Position numbers and translations under genes: made by a program
Notes under the pieces: generated by a model
What the model was told of the DNA's origin: nothing
Databases searched by the model: none
Seen by the model: only the letters and a program-made list of their open reading frames with translations
NCBI RefSeq assembly: GCF_039655775.1
Contig: NZ_JBBYXJ010000002.1
Location: forward strand, 1,488,001 to 1,552,000
Direction of reading: 5' to 3'
Source: Iodidimonas sp. SYSU 1G8
GTDB taxonomy: Bacteria; Pseudomonadota; Alphaproteobacteria; SMXS01
Length of the DNA: 64,000 nucleotides
Part shown: positions 34,014 through 42,378 of the stretch, piece after piece
How positions within the stretch are numbered: position 1 is the first letter of the stretch
Layout: the number at the start of each line of letters is the position of its first letter

Positions 34014-35951
34014 ATGATGATCGATCCGCGCGCGCTTCTGACGCGAAGTGCTTTTGCCGCCGTATTTTTTCTCGCCGCGTGCGGCCAGGATCCCGAGAAG
34101 CCCGCAGAGCCGGCCCCGGCCGTCAAGAGCGCCGAGGCGCCGTCCAAGGCCTATCGCGGCGACTTCGAGGTTCTCGACGCGGAAACCGCCGGGCGCGGCG
34201 GCGAGATCTACACCACGGTCTGCGCGGCCTGCCACGATCAGGGCCTGAACCGGGCGCCGCAGCGCGCGATGCTCTCGTTGATGACCCCCGAATCCGTGCA
34301 CCGGGCGCTGACCGAAGGCGTCATGCAGATACAGGCCGAGGGCCTGTCGGACGAGGACAAGGTGAAGGTCGCCGAGTACGTCTCTGGCCGGAAGATGGGC
34401 GCGGCGGGGACCGTCGCGCCGCCGCTGATGTGCGAGGCCAAGCCCGACTGGTTCGACGCGGACCGACCGCCGGCGCTCGCCGGCTGGGGCATGACGCCGC
34501 AGAGCACCCATTTCATCGACAGCAAGACCGCGGGCATCACGCCCGCGAATGTGAGCAGCCTGACGCTGAAATGGTCGCTGGCCTTCCCCAACGCGGTCCG
34601 CGCCAGGTCGCAGGCGGCGATGGCGGGCGGCGCCATCTTCGTCGGCAGCCATGACGGCACCGTGTTCGCGCTGGACCGGGACACCGGGTGCGCGCGCTGG
34701 ACGTTCCATGCCGGCGCCGAAGTGCGGACCGGTATTGTGGTCGCGCCGTGGAAGGCTGGCGATGTCAAGGCCGACCCGCTGCTCTATTTCGGCGACCTGA
34801 TCGGCAACGTCTACGCGGTGAAGGCGAAGACCGGCGAGCTGGCGTGGAAGATCAAGCCGGACGAGCATCCGAACGTCACCATCACGGCGGCACCAAGCCT
34901 GCACGAGGGCACGTTGTATGTTTCAGTCTCGTCGCTGGAAGTGGCGGCTGTGACCAATCCCGATCACCCATGCTGCACGTTCCGCGGTTCTGTCGTGGCC
35001 GTCGATGCCCAGACCGGCAAGACCAAATGGCAGAGCTACACGATCGACGAGCCCGCCGCGGTGACCGGCAAGACCGCGCGCGGCAACGACCGGTTCGGCC
35101 CGTCGGGCGCGCCGATCTGGAACACGCCCGCCATCGATGAAAAGCGCGGGCAGCTCTATGTCGGGACCGGCGAGAACTACTCGTCGCCCGCGACGGGGAC
35201 CAGCGATTCCATCATCGCCTTCGATCTCGCGACCGGAAAGAAGAACTGGGTCTTCCAGGCCACGCCCAACGATGCCTGGAATGGCGCGTGCGAGGCCGCC
35301 GACAAGACCAATTGCCCGGCCGAGGAGGGACCCGATTTCGACTTCGGCGCCGGCAGCATGCTGGTCAGCGCCAGCTCAGGCCGCGACTACGTGGTGGCGG
35401 GGCAGAAATCCGGCATGCTTCACGCGGTCGATCCCGACACGGGCAAGCTGGCGTGGCAGACGAAAGTTGGCCGGGGCGGCGTTGTCGCCGGTATCCATTT
35501 CGGCATCGCGGCGAGCGGTGACACGGTGTTCGCGCCAGTGAGCGACGTGCCGGATGGCCGGCAGAAGGAAGCAGACGCCCGGCCCGGGCTCTATGGCATC
35601 GACGTCAAGACGGGCGACTATGTCTGGCAGGCGCCGTCGGCCAATGTGTGCGGTGACAAGAAGTTCTGTCATCCCGGGTATTCCGGGGCGATCACCGCCA
35701 CCGATGATCTGGTGGTGGCGGGCGCCAATGACGGCTTCCTGCGGATCTATGATGCCAAAAGTGGCAAGGTCCTCTGGGAACACGACACGGTAAAGGACTT
35801 CCAAACCGTCAATGGTACCACCGCGCGCGGCGGATCCATGGGCGGCGGCGCGGCGCCGTTGCTTCAGGACGGCTTGCTGGTGATGAACTCGGGCTACGGC
35901 TTCGCGGGAAAGATGCCCGGCAACGTCCTGCTGGTGTTCGAGGCCCGCTAA
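34014..35951 (+). CDS. PVA-dehydrogenase-like quinohaemoprotein alcohol dehydrogenase (lipoprotein)
   Basis: About 645 aa. An N-terminal lipobox (LAAC, Cys23) suggests a membrane-anchored periplasmic lipoprotein. Next comes a small cytochrome c domain with CAACH (C70, C73, H74). From about residue 150 there is a PQQ-binding beta-propeller with repeated blades such as GGAIFVGSHDGTVFALDRDTG. Vicinal Cys320-Cys321 (HPCCTFRGS) fit the disulfide ring that covers PQQ in alcohol dehydrogenases. Order cytochrome-propeller is that of polyvinyl alcohol dehydrogenase (cytochrome). It should oxidise secondary or polymeric alcohols and pass electrons to the respiratory chain. ATG 34014 or 34017; GGGGA precedes both. 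No PQQ synthesis genes are visible here. Confidence 0.87.
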   Translation: MMIDPRALLTRSAFAAVFFLAACGQDPEKPAEPAPAVKSAEAPSKAYRGDFEVLDAETAGRGGEIYTTVCAACHDQGLNRAPQRAMLSLMTPESVHRALTEGVMQIQAEGLSDEDKVKVAEYVSGRKMGAAGTVAPPLMCEAKPDWFDADRPPALAGWGMTPQSTHFIDSKTAGITPANVSSLTLKWSLAFPNAVRARSQAAMAGGAIFVGSHDGTVFALDRDTGCARWTFHAGAEVRTGIVVAPWKAGDVKADPLLYFGDLIGNVYAVKAKTGELAWKIKPDEHPNVTITAAPSLHEGTLYVSVSSLEVAAVTNPDHPCCTFRGSVVAVDAQTGKTKWQSYTIDEPAAVTGKTARGNDRFGPSGAPIWNTPAIDEKRGQLYVGTGENYSSPATGTSDSIIAFDLATGKKNWVFQATPNDAWNGACEAADKTNCPAEEGPDFDFGAGSMLVSASSGRDYVVAGQKSGMLHAVDPDTGKLAWQTKVGRGGVVAGIHFGIAASGDTVFAPVSDVPDGRQKEADARPGLYGIDVKTGDYVWQAPSANVCGDKKFCHPGYSGAITATDDLVVAGANDGFLRIYDAKSGKVLWEHDTVKDFQTVNGTTARGGSMGGGAAPLLQDGLLVMNSGYGFAGKMPGNVLLVFEAR

Positions 35952-36796
35952 GCCGGCTGTCCCACGACCCTCGCGGCGGCCGGTAGCGGCCGCCGTACGG
36001 AGTCGTTGGCAGCCTGCACGCGGCGCGTCACTGGAGCGGCTTTCTCGATCGGCGGGCGACTGTAATGTCGTAGGGAATTGGTGCTCGAGGCCAACGGCAG
36101 GTGACCCAGGATCATGTCGCAGATGCGGCTTTCCGCCTCGCGATTGCAGTCGTTGACCAAGATCGCACCCTGAGGAGCGACAAGCCGCCGCGCCGCGTGG
36201 ATGCTCTGGACCCGGCCAGGACTTTCCCGCGTGTAGGCGGCCGGTCCATCCACGAGAATCAAATCCCATGGATGGGCGGTCAGACGCTGCGGCAGGATCA
36301 GTGAAGTTGGGTTAACGGCATCCCTGCGCCAATCGATGGCTCGGGTGCCGTACACCACCGGCACGGACTGCAGCGACGGGTGCCGATCGTGGATCATCTT
36401 GGTCCAGTAGGGATCATCCTCTACGAACACGGTATCGCCGCCCCGGTTCGCCTCGAACCAGAGAATGCTGTCGTTGCCCATCCCGAACACGAGTAACGCA
36501 CATGGACGGCGGCGCTCCAGTGTCTCGAGGACATGGGCCAGTTCACGGTCGGCCATCTGGATGTTCAGTCCCCGACGCAAGACGCGGATGGCTGACAGGG
36601 TACCTGTCTCCCGCCAGGCGCGCAGGCATTCCGCCACGAAACGCCGTTCCCAATTGCGGTGGCGTACCAGCGTTGAATGAGCTCGGCCGCCAAGCCTGCC
36701 GGCGATACCGGGCCGGTTGCCGAAGCGCACCGCGATACGTGCCAGACGCAGCATCGGGTTGGTCAAGGCCGTCTCTGGAGTGGAGTGATCGGTCAC
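35948..36796 (-). CDS. DUF579-like putative methyltransferase
   Basis: 282 aa. The central part reads LLVFGMGNDSILWFEAN (residues 101-117), DTVFVEDDPYW (121-131), VPVVYGTRA (145-153), WDLILVDGPAAYTRESPGRVQSIHAARRL (177-205) and ILVNDCNREAE (212-222). This order and wording match the plant IRX15/GXM domain (DUF579), whose GXM members methylate glucuronic acid on xylan using S-adenosylmethionine. GTG 36796 is chosen for AAGGA 8 nt upstream; an open frame continues to 36895. It is convergent with the quinohaemoprotein gene, overlapping it by four bases. The substrate is unknown, perhaps a sugar acid. Confidence 0.6.
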   Translation of the reverse strand: MTDHSTPETALTNPMLRLARIAVRFGNRPGIAGRLGGRAHSTLVRHRNWERRFVAECLRAWRETGTLSAIRVLRRGLNIQMADRELAHVLETLERRRPCALLVFGMGNDSILWFEANRGGDTVFVEDDPYWTKMIHDRHPSLQSVPVVYGTRAIDWRRDAVNPTSLILPQRLTAHPWDLILVDGPAAYTRESPGRVQSIHAARRLVAPQGAILVNDCNREAESRICDMILGHLPLASSTNSLRHYSRPPIEKAAPVTRRVQAANDSVRRPLPAAARVVGQPA

Positions 36797-36919
36797 TGCG
36801 CATGTCCTTGCCTGTGGGTTCCCCCGCAAGGTGAACTGCCGATTCAACCTGAAGGTTCCCGGAACAATCGAGGCAGCCTCTAGTTCTCCCGGCATTGGTC
36901 CAGAACAAGGAGACAGTCC

Positions 36920-37534
36920 ATGAGCCTGAAACTTCTCGCTATCAACTGCACGTTGAAGCCGTCTTCCGCCAAGGAGAAATCATCGACCGATGCGCTGCTC
37001 GATTTGCTGATGGAGGCGTTCGCGGCGCATGACGTCAAGGGTGAGGTGATCCGGGCCGCCGATCATGACATCAGACCCGGCGTATCAGCGGATGAGGGCA
37101 AGGGAGACGCCTGGCCCGCGATCCGCAAAAAGGTTCTGGCGGCGGATATCCTTCTCATGGGAACGCCAATCTGGCTGGGCCAGCCCTCGAGCATTTGCAA
37201 GCGGGTGCTGGAGCGGCTTAACGCTTTTCTCGACGAGACCGACGATGCCGGTCGGATGCTGACCTTCGGCCGGGTGGCCTGTGTCGCCGTGGTCGGCAAC
37301 GAGGATGGCGCCCATCACGTATCAGCCGAACTTTATCAGGGCCTGAACGACGTCGGATTTACCATACCGGCAGGCGCGGTCAGCTACTGGGTCGGCGAAG
37401 CCATGGGCAGCACGAATTTCGTCGACCTGAAAAAGACGCCGCCAAAGGTGAAGGAGGCCGTCGATACCATGGCCCGTAATGCGTCTCACCTGGCCAACCT
37501 GCTGAAGCAGAACGAATATCCCGCGGCGGAATAA
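36920..37534 (+). CDS. Flavodoxin-fold NAD(P)H-dependent reductase
   Basis: 204 aa. Flavodoxin-like fold: LKLLAINCTLKPSSAKEKSST with the phosphate-binding loop, then ILLMGTPIWLGQPSSICKRVLERL and VACVAVVGNEDGAHHVSAELYQGLNDVGFTIP. These are features of NADPH-dependent FMN reductases and WrbA-like quinone reductases. It should bind FMN and reduce quinones or flavin in the cytoplasm. The ribosome site AAGGAGA lies about 7 nt before ATG 36920. It is adjacent to oxygenase and dehydrogenase genes, so it might supply reduced flavin or detoxify quinones, but that is inference. Confidence 0.87.
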   Translation: MSLKLLAINCTLKPSSAKEKSSTDALLDLLMEAFAAHDVKGEVIRAADHDIRPGVSADEGKGDAWPAIRKKVLAADILLMGTPIWLGQPSSICKRVLERLNAFLDETDDAGRMLTFGRVACVAVVGNEDGAHHVSAELYQGLNDVGFTIPAGAVSYWVGEAMGSTNFVDLKKTPPKVKEAVDTMARNASHLANLLKQNEYPAAE

Positions 37535-37596
37535 AAGCAGGGCGCACCGTCGTCAGCATCACGGACACCGTTGCATGTAATCCGTGAGCGGAGTAT

Positions 37597-37616
37597 ATAA
37601 CTGCTTCGGCAGTTAT
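37597..37616. promoter_or_regulatory. Candidate MarR operator (hairpin with UUCG loop)
   Basis: ATAACTGC-TTCG-GCAGTTAT at 37597-37616: perfect 8-bp arms in an AT-rich patch (TATATAA, 37594-37600) that looks like a -10 region. It ends 14 nt before the MarR start. Either an autoregulatory MarR site or a leader hairpin. Confidence 0.55.
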
Positions 37617-37630
37617 TGTGCAGGCAGACA

Positions 37631-38110
37631 ATGGCGGTGCGCCATTTCCAGTACGACGATTTCAGCGCCCGCAAATCCGTGGGCTATCTGCTGCGCCAGA
37701 CGCTCAACCTGATGCAGCCGCGCCTCGAGGCGGTGTTCGCCGATCACGAATTCACGTTCGTCCAGTGGTGCGTGCTGATGCAGTTGCGCGATGGACTGGC
37801 GAACCGAGCGGCGGATATATCGCGCAATCTCAATCATGATAGCGGCGCCCTGACACGGGTCATCGACCAGCTGGACGCGCGCGGCATGATCGAGCGTACC
37901 CGGAGCACGGAAGACCGCCGGATCGTGGAACTGGCCCTGACCGCGCAAGGCAGCGACGCCGTGGAAAGCCTGATCCCGCTGGTCGTGGATTCGCTGAACG
38001 ATCTCTTCGCGGATTTCAGCCGGGATGAGATGAACCAGCTCAGCGGCCTTCTTCACCGTGTTCTGTCGAAGTTGCAGGACGACTCGTCCAGTCAGGGAGG
38101 CATTCCATGA
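37631..38110 (+). CDS. MarR-family regulator of the EmrAB-type pump
   Basis: 159 aa. Winged-helix MarR core: LMQPRLEAVFADHEFTFVQWCVLMQLRDG, then NRAADISRNLNHDSGALTRVIDQLDARGMIERTRSTEDRRIVELALTAQG, where the DRR wing is typical. It likely represses the operon and itself and responds to a hydrophobic ligand. The stop overlaps the next ATG (ATGA), so regulator and pump are made together. A palindrome sits just upstream of the start. Confidence 0.92.
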   Translation: MAVRHFQYDDFSARKSVGYLLRQTLNLMQPRLEAVFADHEFTFVQWCVLMQLRDGLANRAADISRNLNHDSGALTRVIDQLDARGMIERTRSTEDRRIVELALTAQGSDAVESLIPLVVDSLNDLFADFSRDEMNQLSGLLHRVLSKLQDDSSSQGGIP

Positions 38111-39543
38111 ATCGGGTGATGCGGACGGTGGCGCTCGGGCTCGTCCTGACCGGTTGCGCCATTCCAGACCAGGGCCCCGAGGGTGCCTTGCTGAATGGGC
38201 CGGCGCTGGGCCTCTCGGGTCCGGCGGCACCAGCGGCGACCGAGTGGTGGCGGGCCTGGGGGGATCCGCAGTTCGATGCCCTTGTAGAACGCGCGCTCGC
38301 CAGCAATCCGAAGCTGGCAGAGGCGATGGCGCGGGTGGAAGCAGCGCGGTCCGCAGCGTCCATGGCGAAGGCGGACAGCCTGCCCCGGGTCAGCCTGGAC
38401 GGTGAAGGCCAGTACCAGCGTTTCAGCAACCGGTTCATCTACCCGCCGCCGCTCGGCGGCGGGCACTATTTCATGGGGTCGGTTCAGGGCAATCTGTCCT
38501 GGGACCTGGATTTCTGGGGGCGCCAGAAAGCCCTGATCGATCAGGGCCGGCTGGGACTGGATGCGGCGGCGCTTGATGCGCAGGCCGCGCGGCTGGCGCT
38601 GACGGCCACACTGGCCGAGGCCTATGTGGGCCTGCATCACGCCTATTCCATGATCGAGATCGCCGACCGCACGGTGGCGCAGCGCGAGCGGCTGTTCACG
38701 CTGGCCGGAAAGCGTGTCAGAGCGGGCCTCGACAGCCGGATCGAGGAAAAGCAGGCCGAAGGACTTCTCGCGCAGGCAAGGGTGGTCCGCCAACAAGCGC
38801 TCAACGACCGGGAGATGGCTGTTCACGCCATTGCCGCGCTGACCGGGCAAGGCGCCAATGCCTATGAGAGCATCGTGCGACCCGCGCTGGAAACCGCGTC
38901 CATGCTGCCGCTGCCCGAGGCACTACCCGCCGATTTGCTGGCCCGGCGCCCCGATGTGCTGGCGGCGCGTCTTCGCGTCGATGCGGCGACCGCTGGACAA
39001 ACCGCCGCGCGCGCCGCCTTTTATCCTAACGTCAACCTGGCGGCTTTCGCCGGGTGGCAGGCGATCGGCCTCGGCCATCTGCTCGATCCATCCGCGAGAG
39101 CCTACGGGGCGGGACCGGCGGTGCATCTCCCCTTGTTCGACGCGCGGTTGAAGCCAAACTACTCGGCCGCGACCGCAGAAATCGATATCGCCATTGCGTC
39201 CTACAATGGCGCGGTGGTCTCGGCGGTCCAGCAGGTCGCGGACCGCCTGTCAGGTATTTCATCACTGCGCCTCGAGATCGCGGATCAGGCCAAGGCGCGT
39301 CTTGCCGCCGAACAGGCCTTCGCGCTTGCCGAGCGGCGGTATGGCGGCGGCCTTTCCACCTATCTGGCGGTACTGAGCGCCGAGACCCAGTTGCTCGACG
39401 CGCGCCGCCAGGAAGCGTCTCTCGACGCACAATATGCCATTGAGCGGATCAAGCTGCTCGTCGCCATGGGCGGCGATTTCGTGGCTCGGTCGGGTCCGGA
39501 AGAAACCAAGTCGGCGGCGCTTGATCGCCCCGCCAAGGAGTAG
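38107..39543 (+). CDS. NodT-family outer-membrane efflux lipoprotein (1)
   Basis: 478 aa. Signal peptide with lipobox LTGC. Two outer-membrane efflux (OEP) repeats: WWRAWGDPQFDALVERALASNPKLAEAMARVEAARS and GRRPDVLAARLRVDAATAGQTAARAAFYPNVNL. It forms a trimeric outer-membrane channel for the EmrA and EmrB-type proteins that follow. ATG overlaps the MarR stop; the next start is three bases after its own stop. Confidence 0.93.
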   Translation: MNRVMRTVALGLVLTGCAIPDQGPEGALLNGPALGLSGPAAPAATEWWRAWGDPQFDALVERALASNPKLAEAMARVEAARSAASMAKADSLPRVSLDGEGQYQRFSNRFIYPPPLGGGHYFMGSVQGNLSWDLDFWGRQKALIDQGRLGLDAAALDAQAARLALTATLAEAYVGLHHAYSMIEIADRTVAQRERLFTLAGKRVRAGLDSRIEEKQAEGLLAQARVVRQQALNDREMAVHAIAALTGQGANAYESIVRPALETASMLPLPEALPADLLARRPDVLAARLRVDAATAGQTAARAAFYPNVNLAAFAGWQAIGLGHLLDPSARAYGAGPAVHLPLFDARLKPNYSAATAEIDIAIASYNGAVVSAVQQVADRLSGISSLRLEIADQAKARLAAEQAFALAERRYGGGLSTYLAVLSAETQLLDARRQEASLDAQYAIERIKLLVAMGGDFVARSGPEETKSAALDRPAKE

Positions 39544-39546
39544 CGT

Positions 39547-40704
39547 ATGTCGACTCCCGCTGAAACCAACCGCCGGCGCGGCCTGACGGCCATCGGGGTG
39601 ATCGTCCTTCTGGGCGCGCTTGCCTATGGCGCGTATTGGCTGATCTATCTGGCGCATTACGAAACCACGAACGATGCCTATGTCAGCGGCGACGTCATCG
39701 CGGTCACGTCGCTGGAGAATGGCACCGTGATGGCCATCCATGCCGACAGCACGCAAACGGTGAAGCGCGGACAACTGCTCGTGGAGCTGGATCCGGCGCG
39801 CGCGCAGATCGCCATGGCGAGCGCCCGGGCGGAACTGGCAAGGGCCGTCCGCGACACAAAGGCGTTGTTCGTGCGCGCCGACGAGCTGCGCGCGCTGATC
39901 GCCCAGCGCCAGGTTCAAGTATCCCGTGCCGAGGACAATTACCGGCGCCGCGCGGAACTGGGCGCCGATGGCGCGGTGGCGGGCGAGGATATTTCCAATG
40001 CACGCGATGACGTGGCCGAGTTGCGGGCACAGGTCACCATCGCGCGCGAACAGCTGAACAGCACGCTGGCGCAGATCGGCGGGTCTGGCGTCTCGGACAA
40101 TCCGGCCGTGCTTGCCGCGGCCGCCAATGTACGGAACGCCGCGCTCAACTTGGCGCATATGCGCATCGTCGCGCCCGTGGATGGGACGGTGGCCCAGCGC
40201 TCGGTACAGATCGGACAGCATGTGAAGGCGGGTACGCCACTGCTGGCGGTGGTTCCGCTTTCGGATGTCTGGGTCGACGCCAACTTCAAGGAAGTACAGC
40301 TTTCGGACATGCGCGTGGGCCAGCCGGTCACCCTGACAGCGGATATCTATGGCGGAGACGTGACCTATCGCGGCACGATCGCCGGCTTCGGCGCCGGCAG
40401 CGGCAGCGCCTTCGCCCTGCTGCCGCCGCAAAATGCGTCGGGTAACTGGATCAAGATCGTCCAGCGCGTGCCGGTGAGGATCGTGCTCGATCCGGAGGAG
40501 GTGAAGAAGCATCCCCTGCGCATCGGCCTGTCCATGGATGTGACGGTGGATATCGCGGACACCTCCGGCGCAGTCATGTCGTCGCGGGTCCGCGCGACGC
40601 CGATTCCGTCCAAGCCGAAGGATAGCGTGGGCATCGACGTCGAAGCGATGATCGCGGAAACCATCGCCGCCAATGGCGGCGCCGGGTCGGGCAGCAAGCT
40701 GTGA
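39547..40704 (+). CDS. EmrA/HlyD-type periplasmic adaptor
   Basis: 385 aa. One N-terminal transmembrane helix (GLTAIGVIVLLGALAYGAYWLIYL), then a barrel-sandwich hybrid with the EmrA signature TTNDAYVSGDVIAVTSLENGTV, a coiled-coil hairpin and the second lipoyl half LAHMRIVAPVDGTVAQRSVQIGQHV. It links the inner-membrane MFS pump to the outer-membrane channel. It overlaps the following gene by four bases (GTGA). Confidence 0.93.
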   Translation: MSTPAETNRRRGLTAIGVIVLLGALAYGAYWLIYLAHYETTNDAYVSGDVIAVTSLENGTVMAIHADSTQTVKRGQLLVELDPARAQIAMASARAELARAVRDTKALFVRADELRALIAQRQVQVSRAEDNYRRRAELGADGAVAGEDISNARDDVAELRAQVTIAREQLNSTLAQIGGSGVSDNPAVLAAAANVRNAALNLAHMRIVAPVDGTVAQRSVQIGQHVKAGTPLLAVVPLSDVWVDANFKEVQLSDMRVGQPVTLTADIYGGDVTYRGTIAGFGAGSGSAFALLPPQNASGNWIKIVQRVPVRIVLDPEEVKKHPLRIGLSMDVTVDIADTSGAVMSSRVRATPIPSKPKDSVGIDVEAMIAETIAANGGAGSGSKL

Positions 40705-42251
40705 GCAGCGCGGCCTCGGCCGCGCCCGCGCCGCTTACCGGCGCGAAACTAGCGGTGACGTCGATTGCCCTCGCGCTGGGCACCTTCATGCAGGTGCTCG
40801 ACACCACTATCGCCAACGTCTCGATTCCGACCATCGCGGGCGATCTCGGGGCCAGCGCCGACCAGGGCACCTGGGTCATTACCTCGTTCGCCATCGCCAA
40901 TGGCATCGCGGTGCCGCTGACCGGATGGCTGATGGGACGTTATGGCGCGGTGAAGGTGTTCGTCGCCTCTGTGCTGGCCTTCACGGCCGCGTCGCTGCTC
41001 TGCGGCCTCGCATGGTCACTGAGCGGACTGGTGATTTTCCGCATCCTGCAGGGTGCGGTCTCGGGCCCGCTGGTGCCCGGGTCGCAGGCTTTGCTACTCA
41101 TGATCTTTCCGCCGCAGAAGCGGGCGACGGCGCTGGCCATCTGGTCCATGACGACCCTGGTCGCGCCCATTTTCGGGCCGATCCTGGGCGGCATCATTTC
41201 GGACAATTATCACTGGGCGTGGATTTTCCTGATCAACGTACCCGTCGGGCTGCTGTGCGCCTTCATCGTCTGGCGCAATCTGGGGGATTACGAAACAGCC
41301 ACACGCAAGCTGCCGATCGACAAGGTCGGCTTGGTGCTGCTGATCGTCTGGGTCGGCGCGCTCCAGTTGATGCTGGATACGGGCAAGAACGACGACTGGT
41401 TCTCGTCGAATTTCATCATTACCCTGGCCATCGTTTCTGGGATTGCCTGCGCCGCGTGGCTGGTGTGGGAATTTACCGACAAGCATCCGATCGTCGACGT
41501 TCACCTGTTCGCCGGTCGTAATTTCAGCCTCGGGACGCTGGCGTTCTGCCTCGGCTATGCGCTGTTCTTCGCCAACATCGTGATCCTGCCACTGTGGTTG
41601 CAGACGCAGGAGGGCTACAACGCCACCTATGCGGGCCTCGTCGCCGCCCCGAGCGGCATCGTCGCGGTTATCCTTACACCGCTGGCGGCCCGCATCATGA
41701 ACCGCATCGATCCCCGCTGGTCGGCCAGTTTCGCCTTCTTCATGTTCGCCATCTCGTTCTTCATGCGGGCCAACTACACCGCGGACGCCAGTTTCTATGA
41801 CTTCGCGCTTCCCATCGCGGTGCAGGGGGTGGCTCTCAGCACCTACATGGTGTCCATGGTCACCATCGCCATCCAGGGGCTGCCACCGGAGAAAATCCCG
41901 TCCGCTTCGGGAATCATGAACTTTGCCCGGATCACCGGCGGCGGCTTCGCCGCCTCGCTGGGCGTGACACTGTGGGATCGGCGGGAAGCATTCCATCAGA
42001 GCCGGCTCGCCGAATCCTCCAGCATGTTCGATCCGGCGGCGCGCGAGGCGATGGCGATTCTCCAGAATTTCGGCTTCACGGACACTCAGGCGGCGGGAAT
42101 TCTCGTCCGGGAGATGACGGCGCAGGCGTATCTGCTGGCCTCGACCGAGATCTTCTGGGCCTCCGGCTGGATCAGCCTCGCGCTTATCGGATTGATCTGG
42201 CTGTCGAAACGACCTGTCAGCCAGGCGCCTCCGATCGTCGTCGCGGACTGA
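40701..42251 (+). CDS. EmrB/DHA2-type MFS drug exporter
   Basis: 516 aa with 14 predicted transmembrane helices. DHA2 motifs include LDTTIANVSIPTIAGDLGAS (motif D1 region) and GWLMGRYGAVK with the MFS motif A region. It is a proton-driven exporter for hydrophobic compounds such as uncouplers, phenolics or detergents. GTG 40701 overlaps the adaptor's stop. With MarR, the lipoprotein channel and the adaptor it makes a complete tripartite system in one operon. Confidence 0.94.
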   Translation: MSSAASAAPAPLTGAKLAVTSIALALGTFMQVLDTTIANVSIPTIAGDLGASADQGTWVITSFAIANGIAVPLTGWLMGRYGAVKVFVASVLAFTAASLLCGLAWSLSGLVIFRILQGAVSGPLVPGSQALLLMIFPPQKRATALAIWSMTTLVAPIFGPILGGIISDNYHWAWIFLINVPVGLLCAFIVWRNLGDYETATRKLPIDKVGLVLLIVWVGALQLMLDTGKNDDWFSSNFIITLAIVSGIACAAWLVWEFTDKHPIVDVHLFAGRNFSLGTLAFCLGYALFFANIVILPLWLQTQEGYNATYAGLVAAPSGIVAVILTPLAARIMNRIDPRWSASFAFFMFAISFFMRANYTADASFYDFALPIAVQGVALSTYMVSMVTIAIQGLPPEKIPSASGIMNFARITGGGFAASLGVTLWDRREAFHQSRLAESSSMFDPAAREAMAILQNFGFTDTQAAGILVREMTAQAYLLASTEIFWASGWISLALIGLIWLSKRPVSQAPPIVVAD

Positions 42252-42263
42252 GGTGGGAATAAC

Positions 42264-42277
42264 TATATCGCGATATA
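42264..42277. promoter_or_regulatory. 14-nt palindrome before the second Rieske gene
   Basis: TATATCGCGATATA, 13 nt after the EmrB stop and 102 nt before ATG 42379. Its AT/CG mix and symmetry suggest a dimeric regulator site near a promoter for the oxygenase. The TetR gene on the far side of the oxygenase is one possible partner. Confidence 0.45.
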
Positions 42278-42378
42278 CTTGATGGCTTGTCGCCCCGTGC
42301 CGATGATGCTAGCGTTTCACCGTCGTCCGGTATGCGGCCGCAGGATTCCGGACCGATCAGCCACGGGGAGACGGTTCG

